NCBI GenBank assembly: GCA_016182795.1
Contig: JACPFW010000035.1
Location: forward strand, 1 to 64,000
From: Gemmatimonadota bacterium
GTDB taxonomy: Bacteria; Gemmatimonadota; Gemmatimonadetes; Gemmatimonadales; Gemmatimonadaceae
Reading direction: 5' to 3'
DNA length: 64,000 nucleotides
The notes beneath the pieces were generated by a model. That model had not been told where the DNA came from. It did no database searches and saw only the letters and a list, made by a program, of their open reading frames with translations. A program made the position numbers and the translations under genes. Positions 51,251 to 61,300 of this stretch are shown here, in pieces; position 1 is the first letter of the stretch; every line of letters begins with the position of its first letter.

Positions 51251-53941
51251 GTGCGCGCGGTGCGTCGGTACACCGTTCCGTTGATTGTCGCGCTGCTCGC
51301 GGCCACCGGGGGACGGGCGTCGGCGCAGTCGAGTACCGCGCTCAGTGGCGATCGTCCGTGGATGGAGCGGCAACGCGCCATCGCCGAGCGCGCGCAGCTC
51401 CTGCTGGCGCGGATGACGCTCGAGGAGAAGTTCTGGCAGCTGTTCATGGTGCCGGGCGATCCGCTGCGAGACACCACGGCATTCGCGCACGGCGCGTACG
51501 GGGTGCAGCTGCTCGCCCTCCGCGAGCGGCTTGGCGACAGCGCGCGCTTGCCGACCGACGCATCGGCGTTGGCCGACTCCGCGCAGCGGTTCTTCGTAAA
51601 GCGCACTCGGCTCGGCATTCCGGCGATCTTCTTTGAAGAAGGGGTGCACGGCCTCATGCAGGACGGCGCCGCGGTTTTTCCGTCCGCCATCGGACTCGCG
51701 GCGTCGTGGGACACGGCCCTCGTGCAGAAGGTGGCGGGGGCCATCGCGCAGGAGGCTCGTGACCGCGGCGTGCGCCAGCTGCTTGCGCCGGTCATCAATC
51801 TTGCGCGCGATCCGCGCTGGGGGCGCGTCGACGAGACCTACGGCGAGGACTCGTGGCTGAGCAGCGCGATGGGACGCGCGTATGTGCGGGCGCTCGAATC
51901 CAACGGTGTGGTCGCCACGCCCAAGCACTTTGTGGCCAACCACGGCGATGGTGGTCGCGACTCGTATCCGGTGTCGGCGGACGCCGCGACGCTCGCCGAC
52001 CTGCATTTCCCGCCCTTCCGTGAGGCGATCGGCGCTGGTGCGCGCTCATTGATGGCGTCGTACAACAGCCTCAACGGCGTGCCGGCATCGGAGAATGAGT
52101 CGCTGCTCACGCGCACCCTGCGCGGCGATTGGCGGTTCGGCGGTGTCGTGATCTCCGATCAAGGCGGCGTCGGCGGGTCGGCGGTGTTGCATCACACCGC
52201 GGCCGATTATACCGAGTCCACGGCGCGCGCGATGCGTGCGGGATTGGACGTCATCTTCCAGAGCGGCGTCGGCGATGCGCGCCTCTTCTGGCCCGCCGTG
52301 CGTGACGGTCGCGTGCCGCGTGCGGCGCTCGACACCGCCGTGGTTCGCGTGTTGCGGCTCAAATTTGCGCTCGGACTCTTTGAGCAGCCCTATGCCGGCG
52401 CGGTGAAGGCCTGGGGTCCTCAGTACGCACTCGCCGTGCGTGCCGCCGAGTCGTCGCTCGTGCTGCTGCAAAACGCGCGCGCCACGCTGCCGCTTGCCGA
52501 CACGGTCAAGCGCCTCGTGGTCATCGGCGCTCCGGCGCACACCGTGCTGTTGGGCGGCTACAGCGTGCGCCCCGCCCGCGAACGCTCGCTGGTGATCGAA
52601 CTCGCCGCCCGCCTCACGGGGCGCACCATCGTCATTGGCGCGGCGGGTCCATCGGTAACGGCGCCCGACTGGGATCCGATTCCGGCTGCGGCGCTCGAGC
52701 ACGACTCGTCGGGTACGCGCGCCGGCGGACTGAAGGCCGAGTACTTCTCGACGCCGTCATTCGACGGCGCACCGGTGGTCACACGCACGGATGCCACCAT
52801 TGATCAGCGGTGGACCTTCAACCGGCCGGCGCGCGGTGTGGACACCGACTGGTTCGCGGTGCGGTGGACGGGCTGGCTCGAAGTGCCCCGCGGCGACACG
52901 GTGCGAGTGGCGGTTGAGGGCGACGACGGATTCCAACTGTGGATCGACGACACGCTGGCGGTGGATGCCGACCGCAAGGTGTCGTACTCGCGACACATCG
53001 CACCGGCGTTGCTCACCGCCGGCCGGCATGCGCTTCGACTGCAGTATCGGCAAACAACCGGGAATGGCCGCGTCCGTCTGTTGTGGGACAAGGGCTACAC
53101 CGACCGCATGCGCGCCGACGAACGTGCGATCGCCGAAGCGGTGCAAGACGCGCGCGGCGCCGACGCGGCGGTCATTGCCGTCGGCGTTGACGAAGGTGAG
53201 TTCCGTGACCGCTCGTCGCTGCACCTGCCAGGGCGTCAGGAAGAGCTCATCGCTCGCGTGGCGGCAACGGGTACGCCGGTCACGGTGATCATCTATTCAG
53301 GCGGCGCGGTGATCACCACGCCGTGGATGGACAAGGTCGGTGCGATTCTGCAGGCGTTCTATCCCGGCGAAGGCGGCGCCGAGGCGATCGCACGCGTGTT
53401 GCTGGGCGACGTGAGCCCCGGCGGCAGATTGCCGTTCACCGTGCCGCGCTTTGAGGGCCAGCTGCCGCTCGTCTATGACCACCTCCCCACCGGACGCGGC
53501 GACGACTACGTCGATCTCACGGGGCAGCCGCTGTTCCCGTTTGGCTACGGGTTGACCTTCGCGCCGTTCCGTTACGACAGCCTCACCATCACCGGCAACG
53601 CTCGGAGTGCGCAGGACACGGTTTGCGTGCAATTCTGGGTGGGCAACACTGCAATGACACCCGGGCGGAGCTCCGGCGACGAAGTGGTGCAACTGTACAT
53701 GCGGCACCGCACGGCGCCAACAGCCCAGCCGGTGCTCGCGTTGCGCGGATTTGCGCGCGTAACACTGTCGCCCGGTGGGTGGCAACGGGTGCGGTTCACG
53801 CTGCCGGCGAGGGCGCTCTACGTCCGAGACGAAAAGGGACGCCTTGTTCCACCCACTGGCCCCATTGAGTTCTTCGTTGGCGCGTCGTCTCGCGACATTC
53901 GACTGCGCGGCTTGCTCGACCCGCACAGAGCATCGCGATGA
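51251..53941 (+). CDS. Exported GH3 glycoside hydrolase with PA14 and fibronectin-like domains
   Basis: This enzyme has 896 residues from the GTG at 51251, followed by a signal peptide ending near RASAQ. The GH3 barrel carries the nucleophile Asp303 in VVISDQGGVGG; KHFVANHGDGGRDSYP is the usual substrate loop. A PA14 domain (about residues 490-625, RAGGLKAEYFSTPSFDGAPVVT to RVRLLWDKGY) is inserted in the second domain, a known GH3 layout. A fibronectin-III-like C-terminal domain follows (FPFGYGLTFAPFRYDS to AVFVRDEKGRL-type region). It cleaves beta-linked sugars; the exact substrate is not visible. It shares a 4-base overlap with the GH29 gene. Confidence 0.93.
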   Translation: MRAVRRYTVPLIVALLAATGGRASAQSSTALSGDRPWMERQRAIAERAQLLLARMTLEEKFWQLFMVPGDPLRDTTAFAHGAYGVQLLALRERLGDSARLPTDASALADSAQRFFVKRTRLGIPAIFFEEGVHGLMQDGAAVFPSAIGLAASWDTALVQKVAGAIAQEARDRGVRQLLAPVINLARDPRWGRVDETYGEDSWLSSAMGRAYVRALESNGVVATPKHFVANHGDGGRDSYPVSADAATLADLHFPPFREAIGAGARSLMASYNSLNGVPASENESLLTRTLRGDWRFGGVVISDQGGVGGSAVLHHTAADYTESTARAMRAGLDVIFQSGVGDARLFWPAVRDGRVPRAALDTAVVRVLRLKFALGLFEQPYAGAVKAWGPQYALAVRAAESSLVLLQNARATLPLADTVKRLVVIGAPAHTVLLGGYSVRPARERSLVIELAARLTGRTIVIGAAGPSVTAPDWDPIPAAALEHDSSGTRAGGLKAEYFSTPSFDGAPVVTRTDATIDQRWTFNRPARGVDTDWFAVRWTGWLEVPRGDTVRVAVEGDDGFQLWIDDTLAVDADRKVSYSRHIAPALLTAGRHALRLQYRQTTGNGRVRLLWDKGYTDRMRADERAIAEAVQDARGADAAVIAVGVDEGEFRDRSSLHLPGRQEELIARVAATGTPVTVIIYSGGAVITTPWMDKVGAILQAFYPGEGGAEAIARVLLGDVSPGGRLPFTVPRFEGQLPLVYDHLPTGRGDDYVDLTGQPLFPFGYGLTFAPFRYDSLTITGNARSAQDTVCVQFWVGNTAMTPGRSSGDEVVQLYMRHRTAPTAQPVLALRGFARVTLSPGGWQRVRFTLPARALYVRDEKGRLVPPTGPIEFFVGASSRDIRLRGLLDPHRASR

Positions 53942-55368
53942 CCGACCACCGCGATGGCGCGCCGCTCACTCGGCGACAGTTCACCCTGCTCACCGGCGGC
54001 GCGCTCGTCACGGCGCGCGGCGCGTCGGCGCTAATGCCGCCGGCCGCAGGTCCTGCTGGCGCTGCCGCGCCCCACGTTGTGCGCGACCGCCCGCGCCCCA
54101 CGCCCGCGCAAGTTGCCTGGCAGCGCGACGAGTTCGCGCTCTTTCTGCATTTCGGCGTCAACACCTTCACCGACCGCGAGTGGGGCGACGGCCGCGAGGA
54201 TCCCGCGATCTTCAATCCCGCCGCCCTCGACGTTCGGCAGTGGGCGCGAGTGGCGCGTGACGCCGGGGCGCGGTGCCTGATTCTCACCGCCAAGCATCAC
54301 GATGGCTTCTGCCTGTGGCCCACGCGCACGTCGCGCCACTCGGTAGCGTCGAGTCCGTGGAAGAGCGGCCGCGGCGATCTGGTGCGCGAGTGCGTGGACG
54401 CGGCGCGCGAGTTCGGTCTGCGCGCGGGACTGTACTGCTCGCCGTGGGATCGCAACGCCCCCGTGTACGGCGATTCGCCGCGCTACAACGACCTGTACAT
54501 CGCCCAACTCACCGAACTGCTGACGCAGTACGGCGACATCGCCGAGGTCTGGTTTGACGGCGCCAACGGCGAAGGACCCAACGGCCGCAAGCAGGTCTAT
54601 GATTGGCCGCGCATCTGGGGAACCGTGCGCCGGCTGCAGCCCAACGCCGTGATGTTCTCCGACGCCGGCCCCGACGTGCGCTGGATCGGCAACGAGACAG
54701 GATCGGCCGGCGACCCGAACTGGTCGACCGTGAATCCCGCGATCGTGACGGCACCCGGCGTGGATGGCCCGGAGATTATCCGTTCTCTGCAGCACGGCGA
54801 CCCCGACGGAACGGTCTGGCGTCCCGGTGAGACTGACGTCTCCATTCGTCCCGGCTGGTTCTATCACGCCGCCGAGGACGCGAAGGTCAAGTCGGTCGTC
54901 GCGCTGATGAGCATCTGGTTTTCGTCGGTCGGGCGCAACAGCAAGCTGCTGCTCAACGTTCCGCCCAATCGCGACGGACTCATTGCCGACGCCGATGCAC
55001 AGCGACTGCGCGAGTTCCGCGTGGCGCGCGATGCGATGTTCGCGCGTGAGCTGTCGCCAGTCGACTGGCGTTGGCGCGCGACCCCCGGTCCTCGCCTCGA
55101 AGGGATGGCGACGCTCGCGGCGCCGGCGACGGTGGGCGTCGTTCGGTTGGGCGAGTCGATCGAGCAGGGGCAGCAGGTGGCGCGCTATCGGCTCGAAGGC
55201 GACTCCGGCAATGGAGAGTGGCGCACACTCGCCGCCGGACAGACGATCGGGTACTGCAAGCTCGACCGAATCGACCCGCTCGTTGCCGTGTCGCGCCTAC
55301 GCCTGACGATCGACGACATTGTGGATCAGATTTCCCCGGTCACGGTGCGTCTGTTCGCCGCCCCGTAG
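53938..55368 (+). CDS. Tat-exported GH29 alpha-L-fucosidase
   Basis: This 476-residue enzyme removes alpha-linked fucose from glycans. The N terminus PLTRRQFTLLTGGALV is a twin-arginine signal. The GH29 barrel shows HFGVNTFTDREWGDG, LTAKHHDGFCLWPT and the nucleophile Asp207 in AEVWFDGANG. Its ATG overlaps the GH3 stop codon (ATGA), so the two enzymes are made together and probably work on the same glycan. The C-terminal 110 residues are a beta sandwich. Confidence 0.93.
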   Translation: MTDHRDGAPLTRRQFTLLTGGALVTARGASALMPPAAGPAGAAAPHVVRDRPRPTPAQVAWQRDEFALFLHFGVNTFTDREWGDGREDPAIFNPAALDVRQWARVARDAGARCLILTAKHHDGFCLWPTRTSRHSVASSPWKSGRGDLVRECVDAAREFGLRAGLYCSPWDRNAPVYGDSPRYNDLYIAQLTELLTQYGDIAEVWFDGANGEGPNGRKQVYDWPRIWGTVRRLQPNAVMFSDAGPDVRWIGNETGSAGDPNWSTVNPAIVTAPGVDGPEIIRSLQHGDPDGTVWRPGETDVSIRPGWFYHAAEDAKVKSVVALMSIWFSSVGRNSKLLLNVPPNRDGLIADADAQRLREFRVARDAMFARELSPVDWRWRATPGPRLEGMATLAAPATVGVVRLGESIEQGQQVARYRLEGDSGNGEWRTLAAGQTIGYCKLDRIDPLVAVSRLRLTIDDIVDQISPVTVRLFAAP

Positions 55369-55456
55369 AACCCAGCGCAAAGCCCCCCCGGCACGTAGCA
55401 CCCGTAGCGGCTCCGCGATGCCGCCCACGGTGACCACCTCGATCCGGGTTCCAGCA

Positions 55457-57352
55457 ATGTCCCTGCGTTTCCCCGCCATTCTCGCGGCCGCGCTCTGTCT
55501 GAGTGCCGCGTCCGCCACCGCGCAGCGCGGTGCCCCACGCAACGAACGGCCATCCGGCCCGCCCAAAGTGCATGTCGTGCCGGGTGTCCGCACCGGGCCG
55601 AGTGCGTTCCCGCTCAGCAACTACGAGCAGGTAAAGCCGCTGGCCGCCGGCCAGATGGATTTCAAGCACTACCACACGAGCGTCGAGATCGAGCAGTGGC
55701 TCCGCAAGTGGGCCACGGAGCATTCCGACTTCGTCGAGCTGTACACAGTCGGCCGGACGTTCGGCGGGCGCGAGATCCTGCAACTGACGCTTACCGACAA
55801 GAAATCCGGCAAGGACACCGACAAGCCGGCCGCGTATTTTGAAGGTGGGCGCCATTCGGGCGAGATCACGGCCACCGAGAGCGCGCTCTACCTGGCCTGG
55901 TATCTCATCGAGAACTACGGCAAGGACGCCGACGTCACCGCGTTGCTGAAGACGCGCACGGTGTACATCCGCCCGATGAATAATCCGGACGGATCGGACA
56001 TGTACCGGCTGACGGCGCAGGCGAACCGCAGCACCGTGCGGCCGTACGACGACGATGGCGATGGCCTGCTCGACGAAGATCCGCCCGAGGATCTGGACGG
56101 TGACGGATTCATCAGGCAGCTGCGCAAGTACGTCGGCGCCGGCAAGGGTGACGCGATCGTCGACACCACCGACAAGTCGGGACGCCTGATGCGCCGCGTC
56201 GGCGCCGGCAAGGGCGATTACCTGCTGATGCAGGAAGGGATCGACAACGACGGCGACGGCCGCGTCAACGAGGACGGCATTGGCGGGCTCGACCTGCACC
56301 GCAACTATCCGGAGAACTGGCGCCCGATGCGCGAGGCGACGGGGCGCGGCTGGACGCAGGGCGGGGCGGGCGAGTACCCGTTGTCGGAGCCGGAGACGCG
56401 CGCGGTGGTGCTGTTCCTGATGTCGCACCCGAACGTCGGCGTCGTCAACTCCATGGATACCGCGGTGCCGATGATGCTCCGCGCTCCGTCGACGTGCGAA
56501 GAGACCGAGTGCATGTACGCGACGGACCTGAAGCTGTACCAGCACTTTGATTCGGTCGGCATCGCGAAGACCAACTACCCGTGGGCGGGTGACGTGTACC
56601 GCGTGTACAACACCCGCATGGGCGTGAATCCGTTCACCGGTGATTCGGCGCGCCCGGCGCCGCTCTTCGGTCACGGGCCGGACTTTGGGTACTTCCAGTT
56701 CGGCGTCGTCTGGTACGGCGACGAACTGTGGAACGGCGGCCGCGAGAAGGACTACAACAAGGACGGGCGCGTCGACGAGTACGAGGTGCTCCGCTTCTGC
56801 GACGAGGAGTACGGCGGCAAGTGCTTCAAGCCGTGGACCAAGTTCAACGCCGGCGGCACGCTGGGCGAAGTCGAGGCCGGCGGCATGAACCCCAAGTTCT
56901 GGTCGCAGAACGCACCGCCCGAATGGCTGGAGAAGTGGGCGCGCAACGAGGCGATGTTCAATCTGTACCTCGCACAGTCACTCCCGTCGGTCGAGATCGT
57001 CAGCGCGACGTCGGCGCCGGTGAAGGCCGTGAAGCCCGCCAAGGGGGTCAAGGCCGACTCGGCGACGCATGAAATAAAGGTTACAATACGTAATAGTGGA
57101 CGCCTGCCCACGGCGCTCGACATGGCCAAGCGCGTGAAGATCGTGCGTCCCGACATGATCACGCTCCGCGCGGATGCGCCCAATACGCGCCTCATTGGCC
57201 GCGCGCCCGAGTTCTGGGTGAACGGCGGCGAGACCAAGGTGATCACGCTGCGCGTGAAGGCCGGCGATACCGCGCCGAGCCGCAAGCTGACCCTGCGGTA
57301 CGTCAGCACGCGCGGCGGGGTCGCGGAGACGACGCACGAGATCAAGCCGTAA
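55457..57352 (+). CDS. Secreted M14 carboxypeptidase with EF-hand-like calcium loops
   Basis: This 631-residue protein starts at 55457 with a signal peptide ending near ATAQR. The zinc pair is in EGGRHSGEITATE (HxxE) and a later zinc His fits the family. HRNYPENW is the substrate-binding region. Three acidic loops of the DxDGDGxxxE kind (DDDGDGLLDED, LDGDGFIRQL, NDGDGRVNED) lie around residues 195-280, and a fourth, NKDGRVDEYE, near residue 437; they probably bind calcium. The C-terminal domain is beta-rich. The role is peptide or cell-wall degradation outside the cell. Confidence 0.88.
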   Translation: MSLRFPAILAAALCLSAASATAQRGAPRNERPSGPPKVHVVPGVRTGPSAFPLSNYEQVKPLAAGQMDFKHYHTSVEIEQWLRKWATEHSDFVELYTVGRTFGGREILQLTLTDKKSGKDTDKPAAYFEGGRHSGEITATESALYLAWYLIENYGKDADVTALLKTRTVYIRPMNNPDGSDMYRLTAQANRSTVRPYDDDGDGLLDEDPPEDLDGDGFIRQLRKYVGAGKGDAIVDTTDKSGRLMRRVGAGKGDYLLMQEGIDNDGDGRVNEDGIGGLDLHRNYPENWRPMREATGRGWTQGGAGEYPLSEPETRAVVLFLMSHPNVGVVNSMDTAVPMMLRAPSTCEETECMYATDLKLYQHFDSVGIAKTNYPWAGDVYRVYNTRMGVNPFTGDSARPAPLFGHGPDFGYFQFGVVWYGDELWNGGREKDYNKDGRVDEYEVLRFCDEEYGGKCFKPWTKFNAGGTLGEVEAGGMNPKFWSQNAPPEWLEKWARNEAMFNLYLAQSLPSVEIVSATSAPVKAVKPAKGVKADSATHEIKVTIRNSGRLPTALDMAKRVKIVRPDMITLRADAPNTRLIGRAPEFWVNGGETKVITLRVKAGDTAPSRKLTLRYVSTRGGVAETTHEIKP

Positions 57353-57366
57353 GGTCGCTGACAACT

Positions 57367-57410
57367 GACACCACGGATTACACGGATTTGACCGTGTGAT
57401 CCGTGGTGTC
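57367..57410. terminator. Bidirectional terminator hairpin made of CACGGAT repeats
   Basis: A 19-bp stem (57367-57385 with 57392-57410, one G-T wobble) around a 6-base loop lies between two convergent genes. TTTGTC follows on the plus strand. It is built of the same CACGGAT units found in the other elements. Confidence 0.8.
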
Positions 57411-57418
57411 TTTGTCTC

Positions 57419-58192
57419 CTACGTGGCCGCCCACGCCATCGCGTCGCGGCGCAGGTCGTCAGGGAGCATGTGGCCGCCGGCAAATTCGCGATAGGTCACG
57501 TCGTAACCGCCGCGACGGAGCGCCGGCAGCGTATCGTCCTGGCACACACGCACGCTGATTACCGGGTCATAGGTGCCGTGCGTGACGAAGAACGCCGGGT
57601 GTCCTCGGCGTTCGCGGGTGATCACTCCACCTGCGGACCACACCATCACGCGCGAGAACAGGTCGCCGTTGGCGAGGCCAAGCGCCAGCGACATCGTCGC
57701 GCCGTCCGAGAAGCCGCCGATCGCGACGCGCTGCGCATCCACGGCGTACTTGGCGAACGTGTCGCGCAGCGCGAGGTCGAGAAACGCAATATCCGGTCCA
57801 AAGCGCCCATTGCCGACGCCGTCCCACGTCACCTTGCGCGAGTCCACCGCAAGCAGGATCTGTCCGGTCTCGTCGGCAACCGGCACGAACGGCGTGATGA
57901 AGTTCGACGCGACGCCGCCGGCGCCGTGCAGCAGGAGCACCAGCGGGGCGGGGGTGGTCGTGGTGTACGAGGCCGGGACGTACACCATGCCATCGGCGAG
58001 CGCGTTGCCGAGCCCAAGCGGGTGCAATCCCAGCGGGCCGGCGCTCGTTGGCGCGCCCGGGCGGGCGCTGAGCCGTGCGCTGCCCGACGCCGTCGGCTCG
58101 GTCAACCCAAGGACCTCGCACCCGGTGAGCAGTGCCGCGGCCGAGGTTGTGGCGGCGGTGAGGAATGTTCGGCGGTCAAGTCGACGTGTCAT
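57419..58192 (-). CDS. Tat-exported lipoprotein esterase, polyhydroxybutyrate-depolymerase-like
   Basis: This 257-residue protein starts MTRRLDRRTFLTAATTSAAA and has LLTGC at the end of the hydrophobic run, so it combines a twin-arginine signal with a lipobox. The alpha/beta-hydrolase fold shows LLLHGAGG and the nucleophile Ser in GGFSDGATMS; VTHGTYDPVI and GGHMLP supply the Asp and His. The family includes feruloyl esterases and PHB depolymerases; the substrate is open. It is convergent with the M14 gene across the shared terminator. Confidence 0.88.
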   Translation of the reverse strand: MTRRLDRRTFLTAATTSAAALLTGCEVLGLTEPTASGSARLSARPGAPTSAGPLGLHPLGLGNALADGMVYVPASYTTTTPAPLVLLLHGAGGVASNFITPFVPVADETGQILLAVDSRKVTWDGVGNGRFGPDIAFLDLALRDTFAKYAVDAQRVAIGGFSDGATMSLALGLANGDLFSRVMVWSAGGVITRERRGHPAFFVTHGTYDPVISVRVCQDDTLPALRRGGYDVTYREFAGGHMLPDDLRRDAMAWAAT

Positions 58193-58334
58193 CTGCCGTA
58201 CCCTACGCGTGATCGGCGGCGGAGGTGTCGCGCTCGGCGCTCCCCCTAGCCGCGCTCATTGCCCTCGGCGCACCTTGTACGGCGTGGACACCGTGTCCGG
58301 TAGCCGGCGTCTGTCACCCTGACCCCCATCCGCC

Positions 58335-61300
58335 ATGCCTCGCCTTCGTCTCTCGTGGCTCCTCGCGAGCCTCTGCTTCGCCGCCGTCCTTCCGGCGCAG
58401 ACCCGCATGCTGCGCTCCCCGTCGGTCAGCGCCAGGTACATCGCCTTCGCCTACGCGCAGAACATCTGGGTGGTCGATCGTGCCGGCGGTGCCGCGCGGC
58501 AGCTCACGAGCTTCCAGGGCGAGACGCAGAATCCCAAGCTTTCCCCCGACGGGTCGCTCGTGGCGTTCAGTGCCGCGTATGGCGGCAACACCGATGTGTA
58601 TGTGGTGCCGGTCGAGGGCGGCTCGCCCAAGCGTCTGACGTGGAATTCGGCGCCCGACTTGGTCCAAGGGTGGACCCCGGACGGCAAGGCGGTCCTCTTC
58701 TCCAGCACGCGCGACACCTTTGGTCCGTCGCCGGCCCCTAAGTTCTTCACGGTGCCGGTGGGGGGCGGTCCCGAGACGTATCTCAACATCTATCGCGGCT
58801 ACCAGGGACGCATTGCACCCGACGGCAAGCGAATTGCCTACCGGATGAACAACAGTTGGGACGAAGAGCGCCGCAACTACCGCGGCGGACAGAACCGCCC
58901 CATCTGGATCGCCGACCTCAAGACGCTCGACGTCGAGACGCCGTCGTGGACCGACTCCAAGGACGTGGAGCCGGCCTGGCTGGGTGACGTCGTCTATTTC
59001 ATCTCCGATCGCGACGGCGTGGCCAACGTCTGGTCGTTCGACACGAAGGCGAAGAAGCTCGCGCAGGTCACGAACTTCAGCGACTTCGACGTCAAGACGC
59101 TCGATGCCGGCGCGGGGGTCGTCGTCTTTGAGCAGGCGGGCTACATCCACGAGTTCGATCCCAAGACGGGCAAGACGCAACGTCTCAACATCACGGCGGT
59201 CGGTGACTTCCCGTGGATGATGCCCGGCTGGAAGGACGTGGCGCCGCGTATCACGAACATGGCGCTGAGCCCCACGGGCAAGCGGCTGGTGGCCGAAGCG
59301 CGCGGCGAGATCTTCACGATTCCCGCCGAGAAGGGCGACGTCCGCAACATCGCGCCGTCGAGTCGGTCGGCCGAGCGCGATCCGGCGTGGAGCCCCGACG
59401 GCAAGTCGATCTCGTATTTCAGCGACAAGAGCGGGGAGTACAAGCTGTACGTCGAAGCCGCCGACGGTCTTGCGGCGCCGCGCGAGATCACGCTGCCGAA
59501 CCACAAGCACTATTACACACCGGCGTGGTCGCCCGATGGAAAGAAGATCCTCTACACCGACACTGACCTGAAGCTCTGGGTGCTCGACGTCGCGAGCGGG
59601 CAGGCCAAGGTGATGGGCGAAGATCCGTGGATGGTGCCGGCGCGCACGATGAACCCCGTGTGGAGCCCGGATTCCAAGTGGATCGCCTATGTGCGCCACC
59701 TGAACTCGCTCTACAAGCAGATCGTGGCCGTGAATGTCGAGACTGGGGTCGCGAAGCCGGTGACCGACGGGCTGTCGGACGTTGTCTGGCCGGCGTTCGA
59801 CGCGAGCGGCAAGTATCTGTGGTTCCTCGCGTCCACGGATTATGGGTTGAAGTCGCAGTGGCTCGACATGACCAATTATCCGTTCGAGACCACGTATGGT
59901 CTGTACTTCGCGATTCTCGCGAAGGGCGAGCCGACGCCGCTGCTGCCGGAGAGCGACGAGGAGACCGGCGCGCCCGCCGCGCCGGCGAACGCCGCGCGGG
60001 CCCCGCGCGCCGAGGGCGGCGCAGCGGAACCGGCGGCGGCCGCCGCCCCGGCGCGTGCGGCCGTGTCGGTGACCATTGATTTCGACGGTCTCGCGTCGCG
60101 CATCATCTCGGTGCCGGGTGTGGCGCCGCGCGCGTACGCCAAGTTGATGACGGGGCTGCACGGCACGGTGTTTCTCAGCGAGGCGCTGCCGCCGACGGGG
60201 ACTGGCATGTCGGCGGGCGGGCAGAATCTGCACCGCTACCAGCTGCGCGATCGCCGCGCGACAGTCTTCGTTAGCGGCATTGCCGACTACGACGTCAGTG
60301 CGGATGGCCGCAAGCTGCTGTATCGCAGCGGCGGCGGTTTCGGCGGCGGTCCCGCGGCTGGGGCGTCAGCTTCGCCCGCGCTGTTTATTGTTGACGCCGC
60401 CGGCGCGCCGCCGCAGGCCGGCGCCGGGCGCATCAACGCGACGCTGCGCGCCTGGATCGATCCAAAGCAGGAGTTCGAGCAGATCTTCAACGAAGGGTGG
60501 CGCAATCAGCGCGACTATCTGTACGTGCCCAACATGCACGGCGCCGACTGGCCGAAGATGCGCACCATGTACGGCGCGCTGCTGCCGTTCGTGAACCATC
60601 GCGCCGATCTCAACTATCTGCTTGACCAGATGGGGGCGGAGATCGCGATCGGCCACTCGTACGTGCGCGGCGGCGACATGCCGGCCGTGCCGCAGAACAC
60701 GGGCGGCCAACTGGGCGCCGACTTCGTGATGGATCAGGGACGCTACAAGATCACGCGCATCTACGACAATGAGAGCTGGAATACCGACCTGCGCGCGCCG
60801 CTCGCGGTGCCCGGCGTCGATGTGCGCGTCGGCGACTATGTGATTGCGGTGAACGGTGAAGAGCTGCGCGCGCCCGACAATCTGTATCGCCTGCTCGACG
60901 GCACGGCGGGGCGGCAGACGGTGCTGCTGGTGAACGACAAGCCGACCACCGAGGGCGCACGCAAGGTGACGGTCATTCCGGTGGCGAACGATCAGGGGCT
61001 GCGCGCCCGCGCCTGGGTGGAGCACAACCGCCGCGTCGTTGACTCACTGTCGCAGGGCAAGCTGGCCTACGTGCATCTCCCCAACACGGGTCAGCCCGGA
61101 TACACGAGCTTCAACCGTTACTACTTCGCGCAGCAGGACAAGCAGGGGGCGGTGATCGACGAGCGGTTCAACGGCGGCGGGTCGGCGGCCGACTACATCA
61201 TCGACGTGCTGCAGCGCGACTTCGACGGCTACTTCAATAACGTGGCCGGCGACCGCGTGCCGTTCACCAGCCCGGCGGCCGGCATCTGGGGCCCGAAGGT

